A stretch of 64,000 bases of DNA, taken from NCBI GenBank assembly GCA_020747065.1, contig JAGMVK010000012.1:372001-436000 (forward strand). Reading direction: 5' to 3'. This document shows positions 37,876 through 47,635 of the stretch, piece after piece. Source of the stretch: Cadophora sp. MPI-SDFR-AT-0126 (taxonomy: Eukaryota; Ascomycota; Leotiomycetes; Helotiales; Ploettnerulaceae). Each line of letters begins with the position of its first letter. Position 1 is the stretch's first letter. The translations under genes were made by a program, and so were the position numbers. The notes below the pieces were generated by a model that did not search any database, had not been told where the DNA came from, and was given only the letters and a program-made list of their open reading frames with translations.

Positions 37876-39104
37876 TCAAGGGAAGGTAATGTAAACCTTC
37901 AATTCCTCCTGGTTGTCGAATCTCTGGTAATACTGGGGCACCTGGTCGATTCCAATGGATGCAGAAGAGATGAACCCAGGCTTCGCCTTATCGCTGCTAA
38001 CCAGGTATCAGTTGAGGAGCTACAAGCTTCGGATTGACAGCACCGCTGCGGAAACTCAAGTTCTTGACGAAAAAATGGCGATAGGGAAGGTTACATCTGG
38101 GGAGAAGCTGCTTCCCAACGGAGCACCAGCTGAGTCTGGCTGGGCCGAGAAAATTCCCACCTGACCGATACCACCGCCCTGGTGCGCAATTGCGATCATA
38201 TTGCGGAGGATGATAGTTGAGTCAACCTGCAAAGTCGAATTGAGCGCCTCCATGCCCACACAGTCAAGCGTACGCATAACACCGCTGGGCTCATGGGCAA
38301 GGATTTGCTCCACAGGGTCACTCGTGACGAATTCGATTGGAATGGCGCCGATAGATTCGGCACGGGCGAGGCGGTCAGGTACGTGGTCCACAACATACAC
38401 TCGAGATGCGCCTCGCAAAATGGCCGAGTAAGCTCTGAGAAGCCCAACAGGGCCAGTGCCGAAGACAGCTACAGTGTCGCCAGCCTCGAAGTTGGACCAA
38501 TCGAGGGCACTCCAAGCAGTGGCAAAGATGTCGGAGATGGTGAGATAGTCTTGCTCCATCGTGGCATTGGTAGCATTATGAGTTAGAGGGATTGGCATTA
38601 GATTGACATCAGCGAAAGGAATTCTAGCATATTCTGCTGGAACAAAGTCAATGAGCATTTTTTTCATTTCATTCAAATGGACTGGACCAAAGGGGAAGGT
38701 CACTTGGGCTGGGATTCATGCTCCTTACATTGTAAGCCTTGTGTCAAGGACCCCCCATTTCCAAAGAGTCCAGCGGCTTGATCTCCTGTTTAAAGTGATC
38801 GTGGGACACGGCGTCAGGAATAATAACATAGTCACTCACGCTCAAGGACGACACAGCACTAGTCTGAAGAACATAGCCAAGAGCTTCGTGGCCCATGGTG
38901 GGGAGCCGCCTTGAAAACCTCGATAGACATGCAGATCGGATCCACAGATAGCAGAAGTCGTGATCTTGATAATTGCATCTGTTTGTGCCTCGATTGTGGG
39001 CATCGGCAGGTTCTCGATGGTAACGTTGAACGGAATGCAGCGTACATGATTCCACGCATGGTTGCCCCGAGTGTGGCGTCCGTAATTGCGAGTAGCGATG
39101 CCAT
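37876..39104 (-). pseudogene. Zinc-type alcohol dehydrogenase pseudogene, multiple frameshifts
   Basis: Reading from the start at 39104, family sequence is recognisable throughout but in changing frames. Pieces in order are MRGIMYAA, FNVTIENLPMPTI, ITTSAICGSDLHVYRG (zinc-ligand region), MGHEALGYVLQ, GLFGNGGSLTQGLQ, an intron-like gap (38728-38637, GTAAGG to CCAG), EYARIPFADVNLMPIPLTHN, GDTVAVFGTGPVGLL (nucleotide-binding), VDCVGMEALN-type sequence, FFVKNLSFRSGAVNPKLVAP and a last IDQVPQYYQRFDNQEELKVY. At least five frame breaks are needed, near 39031, 38899, 38770, 38070 (a T6 run) and 38005. Related intact enzymes are medium-chain zinc dehydrogenases similar to glutathione-independent formaldehyde dehydrogenases. 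Other genes in the window read cleanly, so real decay is more likely than poor sequence. Confidence 0.85.
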
Positions 39105-39753
39105 GGCAAGGGGTAATTCAAGAAGCGAGTGTAGAACAAGACTAATTCTGGAGTACTTGTCTTTCAACAAAGTCATTATACTTAGACTATCCGTATAACC
39201 ATAGTTGCCTAAGTTCAACGGCAATTTGCGGGAGAAATCTTGTTAGGCAGTGTCGTATGTCACATGTGGCATACTAGCGTGTGCTGGCTGCAAGTGTGCG
39301 CTTCCGTCTCGGTGGAGGAATAGCTTAAGGGGATTCACTTTTAATGTTACACTAATGCAGTCCCATCCTAGAACAAGACCTTAGTGTTTTTGTTGCATAA
39401 CCAAAAATTGTATTTGATTTGTGATTCCCCATAATTTTCAAAAGCTTTAACTTGTTTGACGCCTGGTTGTCCAAATTCATGCCTTTCATCGGACGAAATT
39501 CGGCGGAGAGGTATAAACTTAGGATTTCAGCAGTAGCCAAAGCCCACTCGCATAGATTCTAGGACAAAGCGACAAGACATATTGCTAATCAATACTTTAA
39601 TTCTTCTTGGTACTCCGTTTGTTTTAATTTGGAAGTGCTTCTTAGGTGAAGTATATATGATCAAGAGACCTCTAAGACGAGACTTTGAATAGTTGCAACC
39701 TCGTCTACAAGCACAATTCCTATCTATCCGAGAAAGTCAACCAAAACCCCAAT
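39105..39753. other. Promoter region between the ADH pseudogene and the second SDR gene
   Basis: 649 bases between divergent starts. No gene is seen. A TATA-like box at 39652 serves the SDR gene. Confidence 0.55.
39652..39659 (+). promoter_or_regulatory. TATA-like box of the second SDR gene
   Basis: TATATATG lies 95 bp upstream of the start codon at 39754, a suitable distance for a fungal core promoter. Confidence 0.45.
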
Positions 39754-40554
39754 ATGTCGGCAGATAAGCAAATTATTCTGGTAACGGGTTCGTGTTTCAA
39801 CCTTATCAAGCTAGGATGAAACCTTCTAACATATGTAGGTGCGACCGCTGGTATCGGATATGATACAACCTACGCTCTTGCCGCAGCCTCGGCCAACAAC
39901 CACGTTATTATCGGTGCCCGTAACCTCGAGAAAGGCAAAAAGACGGTCGAGGATCTCCAAGCCCGATCGCCTCAAGGAACCCTCAGTGTCATTGAACTCG
40001 ATGTCTCTAACGACGAAACCATTGAGGCCGCTGCAGCGAAAATCCAATCTGAATTCGGTCGCATAGATGTGCTCGTGAACAACGCTGGAATCGTTACTCC
40101 CGACCCTATCACTCGAGAATCCCTCCGCGCAGCATTCGACACCAACGTTTTCGGCGTCATCCTCTTAACGAACGTCATGACGCCCCTTCTGAAAGCCGCG
40201 AAATCAGCAAAGATCATTAATATCAGCTCGGAGATGGGCTCTATCGCTCTGAAGTGGGATCCGACATCCCCCTTGCACAAAGTAGGGGGCGAGGTTTATC
40301 GCATGACAAAGGCAGCACTTAATATGCTGACTGCATGCCAGCACGTTGGGCTCCAGGAGTTTGGCGTTACGGCTTGGGCTTTCTGTCCTGGGTACGTTGT
40401 CACTAATCTCTCTGGTGACATTGAGCAGAGGAAGAAGCTAGGCCTTGAAAGCCCCGACACAAGTGCGCAGGGTATCCTGGAGATTGTGGAAGGAAAGCGT
40501 GATAGTGAAGTAGGAAAATTCATCACCAAGTATGGCCAGCAATTCCCTTGGTAG
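39754..40554 (+). CDS. Short-chain dehydrogenase/reductase
   Basis: Two exons, 39754-39787 and 39839-40554, encode 249 aa, a typical SDR length. The first intron splits the nucleotide-binding motif: exon 1 ends in LVTG and exon 2 continues ATAGIGYD, giving TGATAGIG at residues 11-18. GARN near 37-40 follows the second strand and favours NADP(H). NNAGI is at 92-96, the catalytic Ser141/142 in NISSE, and Tyr165/Lys169 in VYRMTKAALN. The donor is GTTCGT. This looks like a cytosolic carbonyl-reductase-type SDR; the substrate is unknown. It is divergent from the decayed alcohol dehydrogenase, so the two may once have been co-expressed, which is inference. Confidence 0.9.
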
Positions 40555-41742
40555 ATTTTTGGTCTTTGCTGTATATCCATCCACTTCTAGGAGCTACTAA
40601 AATGATCAATAAAGTATCAGCACATCTTCATTTATCACCAGGCCCACAAAGTGACTCCTGGCATCTACGACTGACCCCTTTAGCTTATAGTCGTGATAGA
40701 TTCTACCTTGCAGGCGCTCAGGCTATTAGTTTTGTTCTGCCTAGGGCAGGTACGCAGTAAGTCACATACTCTGATCGAACAAATTGGCCTGAGGTGCCCG
40801 TGTCCCGAATTTTGTCTCTATGCGGAAATATTTCCACCATTTCGCTTCATTATATTCAACATCGTTTTTCTCTGACGGAGATTCCTATCTCAGGTGTTGC
40901 CTGTGAATGGGAAGGAACGTAGCTAGGGTCATCTCGTCCAGAAGAAAAGTGAATCGGTAAATGGAGGTTGCGCTTAGTCCCAGTCCTTCTCCAAAAGTCA
41001 TTGTCATTGTCGATGTCATACAGTACACACACACACTTTATCAACACCCGGCGGCTAACCCGGCAACTATTACTAGTATACAAGTACATTTCTTCAAGGA
41101 AATTCTTAACTCCTTCAGCCCTTAAATCAGCTGTTTCTGGCCTCTGGCTTTTCTCTTCTGACTTATGTCTATGGAGTAAATGATATTTTTGACATCCTTG
41201 TTTCGGGCAGCCTCGAGACATTTTTGGCGTAGGCGATTTCTGCTGCCGGATTTTGGACGTTACGGAATTTTTACCCCGCAGCGGTCCCTATTGTGTTTAG
41301 TATGGATCTTATCCCATTAGTCTCAGAAGCTGTCTAAACTATTGTTTGTGCTAACCACACTTTACTTCAGCTTTCTCAGATGTTCCACGTGAGAGTTGAT
41401 TGCTAACCCTAGAGGAAACTAAGGTAAGCCACACTCATCAGTCCTAGTGATAACTTAATGTTAGAATACGGTGAGCTGTTTTGATCTCCCCAGCATATTA
41501 GGCACGTGTTGACACGGGCTAGATGACTCTATTGACTATTTTGTTGCCTACTGCTACCTATTGTATATGGATGCATATAAGCGCCTGTAGTTACAGTCTT
41601 AGAATGGTAACTCTTTCGCTACCAATTTACCAGAATGATTGGTGATCTGACCCCTGACCTGCTTTGTTAACACTCAAAGCCTTGCTATCCAGCTGCACCT
41701 CGTGACGCAGTCTCTGTCTTCTGGCAAACACACACAATTCGT

Positions 41743-41794
<52 letters not shown>

Positions 41795-42025
41795 GTCTAA
41801 AACTGTTTGCTGCAAGGTATGGCCAGAGCGGGTTGGCCGGAGCGGGCAATTCGCGTCTCTGGTAATCGTGCCATCCGCATCAACCCTCGTTCAATTATTG
41901 ATATATAGCCCATCTTATGTGCAGTCCCCGCCGTCTTTCATACTGAGTGTTCTTACGAATGTGCTATTACCCTTACTTTATAACCATCCTCGGAGATATT
42001 CTAGGAACCGCTACATCTAACTAAT
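40555..42025. other. Intergenic region with dinucleotide repeats
   Basis: About 1.5 kb with no convincing gene. It holds a (CA)n run near 41028-41036 and the compound CT/GT microsatellite at 41746-41794. Confidence 0.55.
41746..41794. repeat. Compound (CT)n(GT)n microsatellite
   Basis: About 16 CT units run directly into about 8 GT units. It lies 232 bp upstream of the DUF427 gene start. Confidence 0.95.
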
Positions 42026-42908
42026 ATGGCCGACACAAGCGAGTATGTGCATCTCTTCCGAACGTCCGCATAGCTAACATGAAAAAGTCTCGTGGAGCTC
42101 GCCCAGAAGCTCGTCCGTGAAGGGCCACACAAATACCAGAAAACTTCACGCCGCGTTCGAGGCCTCTTGAACGGGAAATACGCCTTTGACACGCTCGCCC
42201 CACTTTATGTTTGGGAGCATCCCTATTATCCGCAGTGCGCCATCTTGCCCATCATCCATCCCGTCTGTCCCCTCTAATATGCCTAGATTTTATATCCCGA
42301 TCCAAGACTTCACATCTCACGCCACCGTGGCCAAAACTACACCAGTCAACGGGACCCACGACGCCGCCTGGCTTGGCCAACTCTCTGTAGGCGATGTCTC
42401 AACCTCACGCGTTCTCATCTTTGGTGCTTCTCCCTTGAAAGATCTCGTCAAGGTCGACTTCATCGAAATAGATCAGTGGTTTGAGGAAGATGTTCCCATC
42501 TATCAGAGCCCGAAAGATCCCTACAAGCGCGTCGACATACTTCCCTCATCCCGCAGCATCCGTGTCGCCATCGATGGAGTGACGCTCGCTGAAACGCCAA
42601 GCCCGTTATTCCTTCTCGAGACAGATCACCGCACGCGGCACTATCTCCCACCTACTTGCGTGAACTGGGAGTTTCTGAGAAAGAGCCACACGGAGACGTA
42701 CTGCCCATATAAGGGGAAGGCCAATTACTATCATGTAACTGTGAATGGAAAAGACTATCGAGATTTGGTGTGGTACTATAAGAATCCCACGACGGAGAGC
42801 TCCCAGATTGCTGGTTATTTGTGCTTCTATAATGAAAAGGTAGATATCTGGGTCGATGGAGTAATGGAAGAGAAGGAGTCTGGTGTAGGTCTACTTGTTG
42901 TGCCATAG
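42026..42908 (+). CDS. DUF427 domain protein
   Basis: Three exons, 42026-42042, 42088-42234 and 42287-42908, encode 261 aa. The 17-nt first exon gives MADTSD. Exon 2 gives LVELAQKLVREGPHKYQKTS and ends WEHPYYPQ, and exon 3 continues FYIPIQDFTSH. The family signatures are IRVAIDGVTLAETPSPLFLLET followed by RHYLPPTCVNWEFL and then TYCPYKGKANYYHV, with WYYKNPTTESSQIAGYLCFY and KVDIWVDGV at the end. These are the two halves of a DUF427 fold, a small beta domain found in bacteria and fungi with no settled biochemical role. Splice sites are GTATGT/AAAG and GTGCGC/CTAG. The third exon has an earlier in-frame methionine in the unspliced reading, which I reject. Confidence 0.88.
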
Positions 42909-44129
42909 GGGTTTGCAAGTGTAAGGACCGAGCTCTTGGAGATAAATAGTCGGTACTACACTCTATATTTGCGAAATATCGACAACTTTCATCGCGATGT
43001 AGAAGAAGGAGAGCTAAATGAACGGGGCTGGGTGTTGCAGAAAAGAGCCTTTTCACGTCGAACAATTCATTTCACAAAAGTGCAAACATATTAGGAATGT
43101 GGTAAGGGGGTTCATTGTGAAAGTCTCGTTAAAATGCACAAGTAAGTCTATTAAGCTCGGTTGATTAATTCCATTAGGAGCCCAAATCCTTCTTATAGCC
43201 TTTGCTTCGTAATATATTCTCATTCTCAATCCGTTAAAGATAATTCCGACTACTTCAACAGTTTGGGAATACATCTGACCTTGTACCTTTTCCCACCTCT
43301 TCTTCTCCGTTAAACTTAATCATGCCTTTGTGATGGAAATCTATTATCTCGCTAGAAATGCCTCCGGGATAGGTAAGGTAAAAAAGAGGACTGGGTTTGG
43401 AGGACGCGATAGAGATTTCAGTAAGCTCAATATTGTCGTAGTCGGTAGAAGTAAATAATGCATATTGCTCAGATTCTGTTCTGGGCTAATAATTGAAAAC
43501 TCAGAGAGATATTCAGCGTCGTTTCGTCTTATAAGGGTAGGTATACCTACTTATTAAGCACATGAGATTCGACTAGCTTTTCGAGAGAGACCGGGACAAG
43601 CGGCCTAGGCCACAAGTCATCACCCAACGAGAGGGCGGTCCAGGGCTGCAGCAGGGGCTAAGACGCGAATGTCTTTGTTGACGGATTGCGTAGAGGAGGG
43701 TATTTGTTGCCTGGACGCCTGCACATATTGCTGTTAGCGGAGGTGAGAAATGATTACATTGGAGATCAGGCAACATGGACAAGGAAGCTTCATTCATTAA
43801 CGTGATCATGAATAGAGTGCCGAACGGCATGGTCCCAGCTCGGCGACCATGGTGAACCGCGACGATTTACGCCGTTACCCTGTTACAATCGCTTCCTCGA
43901 ACATCTTGTCCTACACGCAAAAGGGACGCAGATCATAGATGCGTGAAGTTTTCTACTAGGATTTGATGGCGTTCGCTATACTAATAGTTGACCAAGATTC
44001 TAGTCCCATTTACATCCGTCTCAAAGACCCAGTATGAATCAACCGTCTAACAAATGGCCTCAAATGCAGAACCAATAGTGATGGGTCTATTCGAAGATTG
44101 CAGACGAGACACGATTTGAAGTGAAGGGA
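42909..44129. other. Intergenic region with a possible gene relic
   Basis: About 1.2 kb without a clean gene. On the minus strand near 43573-43830 there is an intron-like sequence (GTAATC donor, GCTAAC branch, TGTGCAG acceptor) followed by an open stretch starting VQATNTLLYAIRQQ. This may be the remains of a gene, but I cannot name it. Confidence 0.35.
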
Positions 44130-45531
44130 CTACAAGCTTGAAAAGAAGGCCTTTACATCTGCAACCCACAGCTTAGGCTGGCTGACTGCTGGGAAATGAC
44201 CTCCGATTTCGTGACGCCTGAAGAAAGCGACATCAACGGCTGCTTCTACCCATGATTGTGGCTGCAGACTAGTTAGCATACCCTCAATGTCTCTAGAGTC
44301 AGGATCAACCTACAACTAAAGGGTACTTCGCAATAGCCTCGAAAGGTCCATTAATATTTCCCCACTGCGTTACGCCAGTCGGCACGTCTGTCTTAGAGAA
44401 GTTCAGGAGGTGCGGCTGGGATAGCACAGGTAGGGTTAGTGCTGCTCAGGTCAAGAAAAAGGCAGAGGTAAATTTACCTGTACGAAATCCGAATAGCCGT
44501 GAATGCTGCCAATGGGCTCTTTGAATCCACATCAACATGGTATCAGTGATGAGCTCGTCGTATGTATATTGATATCCGTCGCTGGAGCCGTACTTTAGAT
44601 CCCACAGCCATCCAGCAAAACCGACCGGGCTGTCACTCATTGCAAGAGACAACGCATGTGGCTTCTGGGTCTGCACAGTCGCGTACGCAAAATGTTTGGA
44701 GTACCACTCATTGGCTGCATTGATGTAGTCGGCTTCTTCCTGGCTTGTTTTGTTTTGTGCGAGTCGGGATAGATCGTCCGGACTCGGGTTTACAAGATAA
44801 AAGTCGGTAAAGTGGGCGACAAGGCTCTTGCGGACATCGGACGTCATCCACATTCCCAGTAGCCAACGAATGTCAGTAGTAACGATACCGTATTTGCCTA
44901 CCCAAGTTGCTTCATCATGGCGTCGAATGCTCGGCCAACTTCTCGGGGACCCAAGCCTGGAACGATCGTGGATGGAGTGAATCCATAGCCAGGAAGATCA
45001 GGGGCGACAACGTGGTACGACTTTCCATTATCAGTACTAGTAGTAAGGTTTTTAATTACTTTCGACCACTCGTGATGGGTCGAAGACCAGCCATGAATAA
45101 GAAGTAATGGATGGCGTCTTTATCGACAGCTTCTCGTGTACGAAATGAATTGGGATCGGTGCCGAATAGTTGCCGTTTCCGGGGACGGTTGTCGCATAAT
45201 GTTTCTGCTGGTTCAGTTCCTTTTCAACGACCTTCCAGTTGTACCCTTTCGACCAGTACTCCACCAAGCCCGCTATTGTATCCGCAGAAGGTCCCCTGAT
45301 TGACCAGTCCTCGATGACACTGGGCGATGAGCGATAATCGCGATCCTTTCTTTCGGTCAGCTGAAGGAGCTTGTTTGCAACGCGAATATTGAAACGCTGA
45401 GGCGAGGTGGTCTTGGGAAATTCGAAGCAGAGCTCTTTCTGATGCCCTAGCTGTAGCTCAAAGGGAGCAGCCACAACCGATAGAAAAAGTACCGGCGTCG
45501 ATAAAACTGTTATCGTAGTTTTGAACAACAT
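44130..45531 (-). pseudogene. Secreted epoxide-hydrolase-like alpha/beta-hydrolase pseudogene
   Basis: It begins at 45531 with a signal peptide (MLFKTTITVLSTPVLFLSVV then AAPF). An epoxide-hydrolase N-terminal domain follows, with TTSPQRFNIRVANKLLQLTE and GYNWKVVEKELNQQKHYATT. Hydrolase-core sequence comes next in shifted frames: PLLLIHGWSSTHHEWSKVI, HVVAPDLPGYGFTPS (oxyanion and nucleophile region), then SDSPVGFAGWLWDLKYGSSD. After an intron (44477-44416), QPHLLNFSKTDVPTGVTQW follows, and finally FFRRHEIGGHFPAVSQP with the catalytic-His region. Frame breaks occur near 45112, 44899 (in-frame TAG), 44519 and 44312. The normal fungal protein is about 400 aa. The breaks are single-base indels rather than C-to-T stops, so this is ordinary decay, not repeat-induced mutation. 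Confidence 0.85.
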
Positions 45532-47374
45532 CTTGAGGTTATTGAAGGGAGTAAAGCGATGATTAGAAACTCGGGAAAACTGTATAGGGTTGGGATTCAA
45601 ATGCAAAGCTCGTTGGAAATCGGCTACATAAAATACTCAAAGTCGTTTACTCTAAAGGTCCTTCTACTTACGGACCCTCACTTCGAAGATATCCAGCAGG
45701 CCGAACTACCTTACATCCTAAACTAATTGTAAGAAGTCCTTTCGCGGAGGTTCCAGGGTTGAGTTTTGTCTCACCGCCTTTGGGCAGAATGTCCTGCCCT
45801 AAAAGCATAAGAGAACTTTACATCTCTTACTGTTATCTTATAATACTTTCTATTAACTATAGTTAAGAAATATTAATATTATTTAATACTAGTCGATAGT
45901 AAAATTAAACCTATAAGTTAATTAATATAGTTATTATATTATAAAGTGAATCCGTATTCCCCTTCTCTCGAGAGGCATCAAGCTAACCAACCAAAACGGC
46001 CCTTCCTCCTCCTCTCCTCTTCTCCCCTCACAGACCTCACCATAAACGCAACGCAGCCAGCCGCCCCACTCGTCCTCCATTTCATCAACCCCGCAATATC
46101 ACAGAACTCTCAAGCTGAGCTCCAGCTTTCCCCCCCTCATCACCCCTCATCACCCCACCCCACCTCACCACACCTCACCTCCCCTCCCCTCTAACGACCC
46201 AATCCTGCATCTGCATGCAGCTAGGACTGGGGTGTGTATGTGATATATCGGCCCTTCTGTAAACTACCTGTGAACAAAATACAAGTCGGAAGTATTTCGG
46301 GATTTGGGCGGTGAAGGTACGTTTGATACGTAGATTTGGGTTGTATTGGACTTTAGTTTGAGAGGTATCTATGTCTATATGTTGTGGGTGAGAGAGAACG
46401 AGAGAGAAACGAGATGCTTGGGGAATGGAGGAGGTAGGTAGGTAGCGAATGAAAAGGCACTTGCTGAGGGGCGAATGTTTGAATGTAGACTTGAAGAAGG
46501 AATTGTGGATGTCCACAGATTGGTGGGATGTGAAGGACTTCAATGTTCATAATCTGCCGAGGATAGCAGAGGATTTGGATTTGAATGTCCTGGATATCCT
46601 AGGACCATCGAATGATGCTCACTGAAATAGAGTGCCAGGAGACGATTAGTTTTGAGGATAGGTATCAAGAAGGTGACCACTGCATACCACCAGGCTTGAT
46701 ACTTCACATTTCACCACGAGCGAGGACTAAGCGGGGCACCTTGGTTTTGTTTATTCAGAAGACCGAGTCTTCGTTGAATCTCACTTCATTTCATTCCATT
46801 TCCACTTCGACTACAACAGCCAGTGCTCTCACTTGCAGCTTCGTCCTATCCTGAGGCACTCGACTGCCATTCCCATATCTACAATCCCTCCAGCCCCAAA
46901 CCTCTCCCAAAGCTCATCAACTATCTACCACCAGGGCTCTCAACCCTCATCCATCCCAGAAATCCCAGCTACACCACACCACAACTCAAGCCCCATGCAA
47001 GAAAGTGTGCACAGTGGCAAAAAGAACGCTTGCTTGCTTACTAGCTGCTGCAACGATCGATATGAAGTAGAATTGACAAAAAGGTAAGACGAAGAAAAAA
47101 ACGCTCTCTCATGAGCCGAAAAGACATGTCCGCCAACCGAGGGTACTGAGTTTGACTTCCCCTGATAATTCTGAAAAATTGAGAATCGCCCAACGTGGTT
47201 CGTTCATTTCAGTCGTTGAATTTGCTGAAGTTCCGCCTGCCCACCACACCCATTCGAACCGGTTCGCCATTCCCATGATAAAACAAACACAAACACATAC
47301 AGAAAAGTAGAGGGAAACGATAGACGGAAGGAACGCCACGAACACCATTGCTCCAAAATGCAAAGAATGACACC
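45532..47374. other. Intergenic region with AT-rich and pyrimidine-rich blocks
   Basis: No convincing gene. 45830-45950 is strongly AT-rich, with TAATATT/TTAATTAA words, and contrasts sharply with the C/T-rich run 45958-46193 (many ACCTCACC and CCCCTC units) just beside it. The region 46740-47090 is C/A-rich. The AT block resembles the one near 36 kb. Confidence 0.5.
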
Positions 47375-47635
47375 CTATTTTCTAACCCGTCGCTTCGCAG
47401 TCAGGTTTAAACTGCTCAGGCTGGCATCAACACTTTTCGTCCCCGGGCCAGCGTCATCGTAGACGTATTCAAAGTTACAACCTTCACATTTGAAGGGTTT
47501 ATGAGCGTGAAATTTATGAGTGCCGTCTTGTCCAACGTCCGGACAAGGAGGAATACTCATAGCGAAATTGGTCTCCGTGATTAGTTTTGAGAAGAGCTTT
47601 TTCGTTTGCTTGAATCCACGGTCAAACTCATGTTG
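47375..47635 (-). other. In-frame open extension downstream of the kinase stop codon
   Basis: Immediately after the TGA stop of the SAT4/HAL5-family kinase (47638-47636), the same frame stays open for 86 codons down to TAG at 47375. The extension starts QHEFDRGFKQTKKLFSKLIT. From the methionine at 47560 it reads like coding sequence, with GTHKFHAHKPFKCEGCNFEY containing a Cys-x2-Cys pair preceded by His residues, and ends in the basic KRRVRK. No good GT donor before the stop would splice it out. It could be a readthrough extension, a separate 61-aa small ORF in the 3' leader, or chance. It is described further in the findings. Confidence 0.4.

Noticed and set aside
41746..41794. Coding potential of the CT/GT repeat (Arg-Glu and Val-Cys repeats)
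   Set aside because: A microsatellite gives open frames on both strands. No gene structure surrounds it.
36533..45531. A secondary-metabolite gene cluster
   Set aside because: Only tailoring-type enzymes are present. No polyketide synthase, non-ribosomal peptide synthetase, terpene cyclase, transporter or cluster regulator is visible.
37876..45531. Assembly or sequencing error as the general cause of the frameshifts
   Set aside because: All other genes in the window read without a single unexplained frame break, and the breaks concentrate in two genes. It is kept as a formal alternative to be tested with reads.
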